From: Pachyseris speciosa
Lineage: Eukaryota > Cnidaria > Anthozoa > Scleractinia > Pachyseridae
Assembly: GCA_016490735.1 (NCBI GenBank)
Contig: JAEMWC010000374.1
Location: 577,501 to 641,500 of the forward strand
Length of the DNA: 64,000 nt
Direction: 5' to 3'
Of this stretch, positions 34,189 through 45,564 are shown piece after piece (positions within the stretch are counted from its first letter, which is position 1; each line of letters starts with the position of its first letter). The notes below the pieces were generated by a model. The model did not search any database and was not told the DNA's origin. It saw only the letters and a program-made list of their open reading frames with translations. The translations under genes and the position numbers were made by a program.

Positions 34189-35068
34189 AAGTGAGGGTCC
34201 CCAATAGGTTTGGCGGGATCATGGGGATGCGGGATTTGGCTTTCATGGGCGGTGATATTCGGGATTTGAGCTGAAAACAGGGGCGGGAAGCGGGAATTTC
34301 AGTAGCGAGTGGGAGCGGGATTTCGTATTTTTATAGGGTTGGGATGCGGAATTGGCAAGGGAAACAGAGCGGGATACGGGATTTTAATTCCAACGTGACT
34401 TCATCCTAAGTTGACCAGCGCAAAAACCGCGTGTTAGGACTTTTCAAACGTATCCATTTTTGCTTACCACACGTTAGTATCAGACGGTATGATGTCTTTG
34501 AGTCCTATTGTCATCTTTTGTGTTATAGCCACGCCGGAAAGCGGCGACACTTTAATTTACCGAACGAACCGGGAAACGAAGTATGCGACATTATAATTTG
34601 CGTCGCCATTTATTATGAAAAGGGTGCGAGCTTGATGCGAGCGGGAATGCCTTCCCCTGCATAAAGGTGCAGGTCTTGACATTTGAAAGTTCTAGTTAGA
34701 AGAGCTCTATGGTGCGTGATTAATATGAAATATAAAATGCTCTGGCATTAGAAAGTTTTATAGCATTCTAGAACCGCTATAGTTGGAAGAGCTTGTCTTG
34801 ACGTTAGAAAGTTCTATAGCATTCTAGATAAAATGGTCGTATGTTTAAACTTCTAAAGCCTTTCATGATCGTTGCTGTAATATTTATTTCTATAAAGTTT
34901 CTGCTTTAATTATTATTTAACAAATTACTAATTACCGCAAAAACGTCTTGAAAAGTGGACGGGATCGGGATTCCCAAGTAAAAAAAGGGTGGGATGGCGG
35001 GATTAACAGGCAAAAAAAAAATATAATAAAATTTTGCGTAAAAGCGGGATCATTGTGGACCCTCATAA
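34189..35068. mobile_element. MITE-like element with TGAGGGTCC ends
   Basis: AAGTGAGGGTCCCCAATAGG at the left is mirrored by ATCATTGTGGACCCTCATAA at the right. Subterminal sequence on both sides is full of GCGGGATNNGGGAT words. A short duplicated phrase (GTTCTATAGCATTCTAGA) lies at 34750-34830. Confidence 0.65.
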
Positions 35069-36650
35069 GTCTAGGTACCGGTCACATTTTGCCTTGCCCT
35101 TCTTTTTTAATACTACGTTTAGCCTTGGTTGGGAATTGACCGCCGAGAAGGCGAATTCTTAGTAAAACCTACAGACTAAAAAATAGTAACTCAGCATCCC
35201 TTGAATAACTCGACTAAATTTCTACATTTCTCGGGAATGGCGCTCAGTTGCGAAAATACCTAACACGAGAAAAACACTGGAAGACAGCAATTCTCACTTA
35301 GATTTTCATTCTTTTCTTTTATTTAAAATCATATCATATTCAAAGTTTTTCATCACTGTGAGACAACTTACTGGTCCGAAAAAGAACCCTTTTTGGCTAG
35401 CGTTTTTTGCCTTGTGTAGGCGAGGAAGAGATGCGGAACGAAATTTATAACCTTAAATAAAAAGATAAAAATAGGAAATAACCGTTTGTTCCAAAAGAAA
35501 CGAATTTTAGAATTAGCGTTGTATTTTAGAGTGAGATTTATTTTCAGTGTTGACTCTCGGCAGGAGCCCTGCTCTCGGATGAAAGTATTGAATGCACTGA
35601 GCGGAGCCTGTCCCTCGTTTGACTGGGTTTCCGGGAAGTAGTATATCTTTTCAAGGCTGTTTCAGCCATTAAAACAATCCTGCAAACCAAACGTAAATCT
35701 CGATTAGCTACCATATAAATAGCCTCCCACGCAGTCGTTTTGAGGGGACTCGTGTTTCACCTCCTCCCCCGTGGGAGGCTACAATATAAGCTAACAGCAA
35801 CCTGTTTCGTATTCTCAGTATTGGACGGTAACTACAATCGTCTATATTTCTTGGGTTATGTTCTGTAAAATTTAATTCATTCATGCAGCAATGTGGAAGC
35901 ATTGCGTTGCGATGGATTGGGGGGGGGGGGGATTGGTGGAGGGCGGAGGGGAGAAAAGCGAATGTTCACGATGATTGTAGCTTGCAATGGAAGTTGATTC
36001 GGGGGAATATACTGACAAATTTTTGCATGTGAAAAATTTGCCTCACATTCATTAGCGCCCATTGCAGGCAAGTTCCAGTCTAACACTGAGAATAAGAAAG
36101 TGGTCTATTCCCTCTTGAAAATCAGTAAAAAAAAATTCCTTTCCAACGGTGATGGGTTCTAAATTTTCCTGGAGGGTTTGGAAAATTCGGGAGGACTAAC
36201 AATCACCGTTGGCACTAGTAAAATAGAAGTACCCGGTAACGACTAAAGATTAGTGCGGATATATTTGGAGTACTATGAAGACGCTAGAGCTAGTAAGTCG
36301 TTGCGGATTACTTTTCCCGCGTCAGCAGGCAGCAGGACCTAGTTCGGGAAGCTTAGAAACTTGAGGTCATTTAGTGCAAAATAGGGGATGAAAAAGAATG
36401 ATAAAGATGGCCCACGTTCATCGATCACTCGTGCCACAAAACCCGCTTGAGTACCCCAACAATGCCTGTTGTGCAGGCTATAGTCAATATTAAAAATCAA
36501 CTGCTCTTTCTATTAGCTGACATGTGAAAGATCAGCTTTATGCTCATGACAACCGTTTGTTAAATGACATCTTCAATTACAGGTTAGAATTCTGAGTAAA
36601 ATGCATTTTCATTTGGTGTCGTAGGTTTCTGGGATGTTTCTCACCTAGAC
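35069..36650. other. Intergenic, no supported gene
   Basis: It contains only the small hairpin at 35720, a G10 tract near 35920 and GGGCGGAGGGG sequence. Confidence 0.4.
35720..35781. repeat. 62-bp MITE-like hairpin
   Basis: TAGCCTCCCACGCAG at the left and CCCCGTGGGAGGCTA at the right. Confidence 0.65.
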
Positions 36651-36654
36651 TGCG

Positions 36655-36745
36655 AGTACTCTCTAATTTCGGCGATAGATTGTGGGGCGTGCGCAAGACG
36701 CGCTCGCGCGCGAGGCTGCGAGGAGACGCGAAGCGAAGGGAGCGC
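36655..36745. repeat. GC-rich repeat upstream of the 36.9-kb gene, related to 24821-24930
   Basis: TCTCTAATTTCGGCGATAG is followed by GCAAGACGCGCTCGCGCGCG, then AGGAGACGCGAAGCGA. Compared with the unit in front of the TRAF-like gene, the order and words are the same, though the second palindrome arm is missing. It lies about 190 bp before the ATG at 36936. Confidence 0.75.
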
Positions 36746-36935
36746 CCCGGGTTCTCACCTTAGTCAGTGAAACAAAGATATTTTGTTCTTTGTCTCTTAA
36801 CCATTACAAAGGCTCTTACGTCACTAACCGAGTGGCATCAATTTTCAGATCCCCTGGGTTGAAAACACGCGCTTGGAAGGTCGCAGATTCCCACACGGTT
36901 CGAGGTCACTATCCGCCTACTCTATTAGTTTCAAG

Positions 36936-39900
36936 ATGAGCCACACTAGACGTGCAATGTTTAGAACCGTTTGCGTTTTAGACAAGCGACTCAGTGCCAT
37001 TCCCAGCAGCACGGAGTGGGGAAGACTTCTGAGTGCGGGGCGTGTGAAACAAATCACGTTTACAAAAAGCTACGCAGAAGACAAGATCTGCGAAATCCTA
37101 ACGACCACCTTCCCGTTGTTAGCAGGAAAAGATCTCAGTAGGTAAGTTACTAGCCGTAAAAATCAGAGGAAAACATGTAGGATCAATTATGTGGCACAAC
37201 GGAATGTCGATGCCGAGTGTTTTCTTTGACTGTAACCAATTTCACATGGACTCAAATTACAGACTGAATTGTAACATGTGACGCTGCTTTTTGCTTGCTT
37301 TTTACTTCTCCATGAGAAAATAAAACAAAAGTTCGGCTATTTCGTATATGACGCTGTATAACCTGACGATTAAGAAGTTATGTTGCACGACGTGTGTTTG
37401 GAGTAAGTTTGGAGGGAGTGGTATAGATAGGCCAGATGGCGGTTTCCGCCCTTTATTTTACCGACATTTTACCACGACAACAAATCATGCTGACGTTGCT
37501 GAGGCTTGATTGCAAACTTAATACGTAACTGTGGAATATCTTGTCCAGTTTTAATTACTCCTTGTTCCGGAATTTTCATTTAACAAACTGCCCGAACTAA
37601 AATGCTTGGAAAATACCATGATGCAGTAGATAATCGCTCTTGTTCCTACTAAGGGGGGTCACAACTTGTCAACTTTTTTTCCCAGCGGCAAACTTAACAC
37701 TGACAAAACGATTTAAACCACAAACTCAGATGGGATGTTCAACTTCCTTTTACCATCATCAATAATCTTACGCGATTTCAATATCTAGATCTTCAAATCT
37801 GTTTTTATATTGTTCTAAACTCGGTAAGGCCTGTTCTTTTGTCAGTGTGGTAAAGGGGATGGGTGGGTAAAAGAGGGCGGAATGGTATGATTTAACAGAT
37901 ATTACCATGATTCCGCACTCTACATCAGAAAATTTTTCATCTCCCTTCTTGAATTGCCAACTAAAGTTCACAGATAAGGCAATAACTGCTGATTTGCATA
38001 CTTACTTATTCAAGAGTTTAAAATGCTGATTTTAACCATATTGAAACAAAATTATGAACCCGTTTGACCTGAAACCCTATAGCCCATAAATAGTTCATAA
38101 AATCATAAATATCTGATACTAATCGCTTTGTAATTTTTGAACTGTATCCCATTTTTTCATCACACAGATTAGAATTTATAGCATCTTATTCCCGTGGCCA
38201 TGCCATGATGAAGGTGGGTACAGGCGTTATCAGTGGAGAGAAGATAGCAGAATTGTTTGGTGGAAGTAGCAGGAAGAGGGTCTTCTTATATCTTCCTTCA
38301 GGTACATGTACATGTACTTTTATCACTACTACTGGTTAAAGCAACTCTGGTTTTTAAGTGCCAACAGTTTTTTAATTGCTTGAGATAAGCATCCATTTGC
38401 TGCTAACACGTAAGAAGCCACTACATGTATAACCTTTAAATCATTCTTCAGACTCATCCACCAATATCAACCCACCTGTCACGCCCGTGTCTGTGGCTGT
38501 TGCTACCACAACAGGATCTTCATCAGTACATACAGCTGCAAGTAAGTGAATAAAATAGCAATGCTAAAACCAAGTACATGATGGTACTAGGCTACACTAT
38601 TTTAAGCAAATAAAATTTAAAATTAATAATAAATTCATGACTTGATAGTTCACTATGGTGTATGGGAAAAAATAAGCAGACACCATTACAACATGCTTAA
38701 CATGAAAGGAAATTATCTTTTTTAAACTTCACACAATTTTTTTTCACAAATCTTGCCATGGCACTACTCTTGAGTACAAATTGGATTAGGAAGTAGGAAG
38801 GGGAAGGGGGATATTTCAGTTTGCAAGTGGCATGAAGAAAAATAATTACACCTAATTCACTGTTGGTTGAATGATGTATACACTGACTGATAACAAATTC
38901 ATGACAGAAATGACTAACACATAAATCACTTGCTTGACACTTTTCATGTAATTTCAACTTCTGATGAGTTTCCTTTATTTCTATCTCCAGACCCATCCAC
39001 AAACGTGTTAAATTCTGTGCCCAGTGCCCAAGCAAATTTGGTGTCAACTGCCTCAGGTGCAATGACCAATGTGACCAACAGTAATTCTGGGCCTGTTGTA
39101 TCTACATTGGCACCTTCAACCTTGCCACTTTCTTCAAGTGGACGTAAGTGAAATAAAATAATAATAATAATAGGGCAAACTACATGATGGATCAAGGTAC
39201 AGTGTACACTGTATTACATATTAGTATAATTGCTCAGGAGATTATAAATATGTGCACACTCTAATTGATGATATTCAACAACATTACCTTTTCCTTAGGT
39301 GAATAACTGTGAAAAGTCTATTCATTTCTTAAGAGATAAGTTGATAGTATAGCGGAAAGTGTTGGGACATCCTTATAACATGACAAAACTTGACACATAG
39401 ATAAGATTACTACTACAGTAATTTGTTCACATACCTTGTCAAAACACTACCCTTGAGAACAAACTGGGCCGAGGAAGGTACAAGTATTTTCAACCACCTT
39501 AATACATTGCTGCTTTAATAAAGTATAAAATTATGATAACAAATTAATGATACATGAATGGCTAATATATAAATCACTTACTATGATGATTTAGCTTTAA
39601 TTTCATCATCCGATGGATTTCCTTTATTTTTATTTTCAGATCCACCTTCAAACAACACTGTATCAATTGCTGTCCCAGCTGTGTCCAGTTCCATTACAAC
39701 TCAAACAACTGTCTCGGGTGCTAGGCCTGTTGTTACCCCAATTACAGCTCAATCTTCCCCAACACATTTGGCCTTGCCACTTCCTAGGGGTGGACGTAAG
39801 TGAAAAAAAATAACACAATTAATTATTATAGATCAAAGCCATGACAAGCAGCTTGAGATACAATATAAACAGCAAATTGTGGACCCTACCGGTAAATTAA

Positions 39901-42900
39901 GTTAGACAAAATACAATTTCTGAAAGTGTCAGTATCACTCATAGGTAGAGGTTATTCAAGTATTAGTCTTTTGGGAACCTGAGGAAATTCACCATTAAAC
40001 CTTAAATTTGATCATTTTGATACTGTGTGTGTGATACTGTGTGTATATACAGTCAACTATACATGCAGATCACTATCTCACTTGATTTATTGGTGCTGGA
40101 AGTGGGGCTATTTTCCCACGAAAAAAGAGAATTCAAATCGTGTGGTCAAAATATCACATGACAACAGATTGTGACATAATTTTGGGTGCAAAACAACACA
40201 CCAATATAGTGGATAGTAGAAAAGAGAAAACTAGAGGAGGGTGTTATAATTGCATTACTGGCACCCATGACGATCAGAGCTGTACAAATCTGTTTAAAAA
40301 GGAGTGAGGATGCATCAGTTTTTCGTTCCAGCTGTCGTGGTAAAATTGGTTAAATTTGAGACTGGCCAAACTTCAAATATACTACCACTAAGTACATCCT
40401 CCTTGTCATGGCAAGAAATCATTGAGTGTAAACAAGCTTCTGTCTCAAGATGTGATTTTGCATTAAAATTCAACCTTGTCACTCCGACACATTTTTTTTT
40501 TTTAGGGAAAGTAGCCCAACTTCAAGTGCTATTAAAATTGCAAATTCTTTCCCTAGACAACTCACACTTTGGAATTCTGCATTTCAAGCATTGAAGTTTA
40601 CAAAAGTACAAAAACAAACTTCGCTTCATAAGCACTTTAAAGAGACACCAGAAATTAATAAGCTGTAGTTTGACCTTAACTCACCAAACATTAATTTTTT
40701 TTAAGGTGAAACGAGAATGTACCTTACAGCATTAGCTGAGACAGGAAGGAGCATTGGAAGGGATGGTGAGTCACATTAACATTAACACCCTAATATACCG
40801 GTGGATGTATATTCTACTGAAACACACAACCAATAGAAAGAAATATCCCTACAGTTACAACTGTTGATAAACAATTAAAGGCACCCAATGAATTAAATTC
40901 TTTCCCACTCAGAGCATAAGAAACACCTCTGGAATTGATCCCCCAAGAGAACTCTCCCCTTTTCTACTTCAACTATCTAAATGGTTATTTTATGCTTCTA
41001 TGTGTAGGTGCAGACCAACTCAGCATTGATGACTATGATGGTAAGGTTATTAACAAAATAGTATAATTAAAAAAAGTCTTTAAAGACAAGACAATGTGGC
41101 TGATTAAATTTAGAATCGTGTGTTTACACAAATACCCTAAGCAACTTCAGTGAAGTATTTTAATGGAAATTCATTTTGACTCAAACACAATGTTTGCCAA
41201 CTTTTTATTTTCCCTACAGATCACGATTTGCTACAAAGTCCATTTGATGATGATGTCATTGTTTTAAATCCCCCGCAAGGTAAGTGAGACAGTGTAAGTC
41301 CACCGAGTAACCAAAGACATACTAAGTTATCTGGCTATAACAATAATAACTAGCTTCTAGCTCATTACCATTTAATGAAAGGAAGCTGATTAGTAAGCGT
41401 AACACTGCTTTTTGCGTGAAATGGGCCTACAAACAGCTCAAAAAATGTTTAATTGGCTTCAAACTAATTTGGAATTTGCTTAATATTTGACTTATAGAAG
41501 CTTTAATACAAATGTCATTTTTTAATTTGCTTAACAACAGTCCATGAAATCTGTTTTTGACTGTTAAATAATAACAAAACATCACACAACAGGTTAAAGC
41601 ATCATGATATGGTATTATAAAAAAAACAGGTTACATTTAGCACTTGGAAAAGGTCAAAATTCAGGTTAGGGTTAGGTTAAGGACAGGGTGAAGTGCCATT
41701 TAATTCCCCCCATTTGCACACACCAAGGCCTGGTAAAGGAGCCTTATCTCATGGTTAGGCTACTATTTTAGCGAGGACTGTTTACAAACTCTCCCTTATG
41801 GATCGATCTTGGGCTAGGCCTGAATGTCACCTCAAGCTGCTGACATAGCACTTTCGAAGCTCCTAGCAGCAAGGACGTGACGCCAGTTAACTGCAAGTAT
41901 TTCCCACCTTCTCACATTCCACTTTTACTGAACAGAATTGAGGGGTTTTTTAGGCCCAAAATAGGGCAAAAAGCAGACAGGTGAGCGTTGCGTGTACAAA
42001 CCAGTGTTCCTTTCATTAAATGCTAATGAGCTGGGAGCTGGTTATGTAATAATAATATTATTACTAATGGAATGTGTAATATATAATTGAAGGGCTCACG
42101 GCAGGAAAGTCCTCCTGGTATTAAGGAACAATAGAATTCAACATGGCCAGAATTAAATTTCACGCACGCACAGTAGCTATTGACACTTAGAAAAAACACC
42201 ACGAACCCAAACAACAGAATTTTACAGAGATATGTGAGAAGGCAAAACTTCTACAATAAATAGCACAAGCTGCTACAAAGATAAACAATTTGTTCAATCT
42301 CATATTCTTCGTTTGCAACTGACGTCACGCACAAATTAGAGCTCCCGGTTCAACCCGAAGTAGGCCATGTTGGATGACAACTTGACCCAGACAACATGTT
42401 TAGATATTGTTTTCGGCAAAATTGAATTCGCAGATTTAAGTTTAGCACTTCCCGGCAAAAAAGTACAAACAATATATTTTACCTTCGTCTTCCATATAAA
42501 TGTCTATAAAATCGACCATTGCACTCCAAAATGCCATTTATCATTGGTTCCTGACAACAACACAATTGACAACTTCAAGACGACATTCATCTCTTTCACA
42601 TTTCAGTGTTTTCTTCCTCTGAAAAAGCATCCTCATCCTTCCCATCTCATCCCAACAAAGGTAAAAGTTCAGCTCGTAATACAAACACACAGTAGGGTGA
42701 TGACTTCAATCATTTGAGGATCCCTGCATGTTAAAATACTGTCTTCGCTTCAAGACATCAGTGTTCATTTTTCACTGCCATCTTTCTCTAATGACTTGGT
42801 GTAGGCCTAAGTACTAGTTTATTCTGTTAGTACAGGACTAATGATTGGTCCTATGGTATGGCCACCATAGTGATTACATAAGAAAACCCATTATTGGTGA

Positions 42901-44535
42901 AATAAACATACAGGGTAAAATTGCCACAAAATATAAATGAATATGACTTAAGAATGACTTGTACACATGACTAAGAATATCAACTGTTGAGGTATTATTT
43001 AATTTTTTTTGTAATCCATACCTCGTCTCTATCATTCAACTTTTTCATACAAAACGATCGAAGCTGGGCTATCTCATCCCTAGAGCCTGCGTCTCAGTCA
43101 GCGGTGCTGCGTGCAAAAGTGAAATGAATTTCTGGCCATGTTGTTGGATGCAACCAGTAGCTCATTCTTGCCTGAAACCCTTCAGTCCTGGTAATGAATA
43201 TTCCTTTGAATTTTCTTGAAAGTGACAACACAGGGACGAAGAAGACACATAGCGCCAGCAGTGACATCCACAATTACACGACTAAGCAATACATCAGGTA
43301 AATATGTTATTGGTAGATGGAGATGATGAAAATGTGTTCAGTGAAAAAAAAAAAAGTATTTTATGAAGAAATACTAACAGTGCCTTAGTCAAGTGAGGAA
43401 GATGTTTCTTTTCATGAATATAAGTATGCTGATCTCACAAGCTGTGACCAGACATCGAATTCATGAAAAACAAGAACAGTACTTCTTAATTAAATTTGTT
43501 GCATAGAGCAGCTTATTAAGAACATTGTAGAAACAAGACAAAAGTCAACCCCTAGTCTACTAAAACACACAAAAATGATTGAAATTGTGAACCAGCACTG
43601 GATTGAGTACATACATGTCCATGTATTAATGTTGTCAAGTGAAAGTCCCATTAATGCTAAGTATTTCTGCATCAGAGGTTCAAGTGAAAACTGTTCTTTG
43701 ACTGACTAATGGTTGGTATTTGAATGAAACAGTGTCAATGTTACACCTTGATATTTATGATAGAGACCCATCCAATGCCTGTTAACATTTGCTCTCCAAC
43801 CTTGATTGTTCAGACTTGCTGGGACTGTTTTGAATGGTATGGAAAATCAAGAATCTGGATAATTGAAAATATGAATGTTAATGAGACAAAACTGAATTAA
43901 TTAGGAGATTGAAAATTCAAAAGGGACTGCTAGCTGTCCTTTTCTAGGTAGTTGAGAGGTTGTGCGAAATGGTTTCCAGCTTTTTCCCTTGAATATTTCG
44001 CATGCCCTCAACACTATTCAGAAAGGGACTGCTCTCAGTCTACAAAATAAGCCTCAACCAATGCAATCAGAACTCAGGTGAATGCACTTTACTTACAATA
44101 TGTGCCAGTGCTTCGACAGTCGTGTCTGTGGCTGTTGCTACCACAACAGGATCTTCATCAGTACATACAGCTGCTCGAGTGGATTTTCACTATCGAGCTC
44201 GAATGCTTGAACTAGCTCGAATTGGGAGTGAGCTCGAGTTTGTAGTAGTCGTGCTCGATATTTCGAGTGCGATTTCTATCTGAGCTCGAATAGGTACTCG
44301 AGCTCGATTGACATAAATCGAGCTCGGTTTCCCAGAATCAAAATGTGATCCGGTCAACTCTTATCGAGAGGACTCTGACAGAGTATATTGCGAAGTGGGA
44401 AAGTGACTGATTCATTGTCATTGTCTTTTTTTTTTTCGTTTTAAATTTATAGGGAGTCAAGAAAGTCTCAAGAATGGTGACAGAAACAAGAAGAGAAAAA
44501 AGAGAAGGCAAAGAAAGGCACATAACAAATTTTAA
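36936..44535 (+). CDS. Multi-exon gene: N-terminal domain, Ser/Thr/Pro-rich exons, acidic stretch, basic tail
   Basis: The ATG at 36936 opens MSHTRRAMFRTVCVLDK. Exons are 36936-37141, 38168-38301, 38452-38541, 38991-39143, 39640-39795, 40706-40765, 41008-41040, 41220-41279 and 43223-43297. Every junction has GT-AG and fits. From the second donor on, each exon is phase 1 to phase 1. The first two exons make a roughly 110-residue globular region (LEFIASYSRGHAMMKVGTGV, then KRVFLYLPS). Exons 3-5 are Ser/Thr/Pro/Val-rich and linker-like. Exons 7-8 are acidic (SIDDYDD, then FDDDVIVLNPP). The best last exon is 44453-44535, phase 1, with KKRKKRRQR before TAA. The layout recalls the N-termini of animal genes with a later UBX or HECT part, but I cannot name it. 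Intron 8 holds the 999-bp TIR element. The 3' end is uncertain because the last exon lies in a mosaic. Confidence 0.65.
40097..40525. mobile_element. Possible MITE in intron 5
   Basis: GGAAGTGGGGCTATTTTCCC at the left is mirrored by GGGAAAGTAGCCCAACTTC at the right. No clear target duplication was seen. Confidence 0.45.
42142..43140. mobile_element. DNA transposon copy 2 (TIR CATGGCCAGA), 999 bp, uninterrupted
   Basis: CATGGCCAGAATTAAATTTCAC at the left and the complement of CATGGCCAGAAATTCATTTC at the right. It is the inverted partner of 16415-20258 without the nested fold-back, and so provides the empty site. It sits in intron 8 of the 36.9-kb gene. Confidence 0.85.
44121..44174 (+). pseudogene. 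Exact 54-bp copy of exon 3 sequence (38486-38539)
   Basis: CGTGTCTGTGGCTGTTGCTA through ACATACAGCTGC is identical to the exon at 38452-38541. It is preceded by a usable-looking acceptor TTCGACAG and followed directly by the CGAGCTCG repeat instead of the parental donor. Read through, the frame (VAVATTTGSSS) enters the repeat and stops at about 44283. Confidence 0.8.
44178..44350. repeat. CGAGCTCG repeat core, copy 1 of 3
   Basis: TTTTCACTATCGAGCTCGA ... TTGTAGTAGTCGTGCTCGA ... TTTCCCAGAATCAAAATGTG. It is about 95% identical to 47505-47670 and 49970-50132, same orientation. It lies on the left of the Penelope-like element. Confidence 0.9.
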
Positions 44536-44572
44536 TTTTTCCAATTAGCAGATATTTTTTAACAAATTACAG

Positions 44573-44640
44573 CGTGCAAAAGTGAAATGAATTTCTGGCC
44601 ATGAATAATACGATAATTAATAACTTTCGGTTTGTACCCA
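44573..44640. mobile_element. Fragment: TIR-element end plus its 16.4-kb flank, inverted
   Basis: 44573-44603 matches the complement of the left end of the element at 16415. 44604-44640 matches the complement of the flank 16378-16414, so the source was that particular locus, or the flank is also repetitive. Confidence 0.75.
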
Positions 44641-44751
44641 CATTTCATCTCATTGATTCAGCTCGGTCAACTCTTATCGAGAGGAGTCTGGTACAGTGTG
44701 AAGGTGTGTTTTGAGCTTTGTAAGGGCAGTGCGAGCAACCCAGGATCAAAT

Positions 44752-45564
44752 ATGGAGGATGACTTCGAAGCCACCTCTCCCAGTATGCTGAACACAGAAT
44801 ACGGCGACTTGGATTTTCAAGCGCACGGAGACACTGATAGTGGGAACGAGGAAAATGAGTACGAGCTTACCAGCTACCAGCAACCTCCACAAACCGAAAA
44901 GAAAGCGGAGCAGAGAAAGGCTGTAAAGAGGAAAGCAAGCGAAGACGCGCCCAGCACCACAGAGGCCAAAATAAAGAAGACGGAAGGATCAATTAAAAAA
45001 CTGAATGAACATCTAAAGAACAACACATGTCCGAAACCACTGAAATACTCTGCACGGGCCAACATACCCGCAGACGAACAATTTAAGAAGGACATTAAGT
45101 CAGTTAAACAGAAAGCTGAACGCGGCTTTGTGAAAGCCCTAACAGACTTTCATACCCGCCGTCTTGAAAGACAAAAGAGTAAGCTTGACAAAGAAAAATC
45201 TACGGGTCAGCGTAAGGCCAACAAAACCAGTGATAGTGTATCAAAGCCTACAGAGAACCTTACAGAACTTGGAGCTCTCGCTGCTAAGCTACAGAAGCAA
45301 TACGAAAATGTCAACAAACTTATGTCACAACTAAATGATTCCACAGAGAATAAAACATGTGAAAAGTACTCGCGTGTGTCTGTTAGACGTGTTAACAACA
45401 CCACGGGTGGGTCAAACAAAAATAAAGGGAAAACTTCCTTTACAAAAACAAAAAGAAACACTGCCAAACGCAGAGAAAGAAGAAAACAAGCTTCCACAAA
45501 AAAAGTCAGTTACAAAAAAGCTACAGGGGAAAAATATATAAAAATCTCTCAAACGAAAAACTAA
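44752..45564 (+). CDS. Penelope-like element ORF1, lysine-rich, coiled coil
   Basis: ATG at 44752 (MEDDFEATSPSMLNTEYGDL), about 270 residues. An acidic N-terminus is followed by a Lys/Glu-rich region, a helix-prone middle (LGALAAKLQKQYENVNKLM) and a strongly basic C-terminus (NTAKRRERRKQ) suited to nucleic-acid binding. Its end overlaps the start of the RT frame, which lies in another register around 45535. So the two were once fused, or expression needs a frame change. The family of this ORF is not recognised beyond its position. Confidence 0.6.
   Translation: MEDDFEATSPSMLNTEYGDLDFQAHGDTDSGNEENEYELTSYQQPPQTEKKAEQRKAVKRKASEDAPSTTEAKIKKTEGSIKKLNEHLKNNTCPKPLKYSARANIPADEQFKKDIKSVKQKAERGFVKALTDFHTRRLERQKSKLDKEKSTGQRKANKTSDSVSKPTENLTELGALAAKLQKQYENVNKLMSQLNDSTENKTCEKYSRVSVRRVNNTTGGSNKNKGKTSFTKTKRNTAKRRERRKQASTKKVSYKKATGEKYIKISQTKN

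Noticed and set aside
38955..39000. Hammerhead-like CTGATGAG near an exon boundary
   Set aside because: The GAAA box and stems do not follow at the right spacing.
41640..41690. Telomere-like GGTTAGGGTTAGG
   Set aside because: Only two or three imperfect units within an intron.
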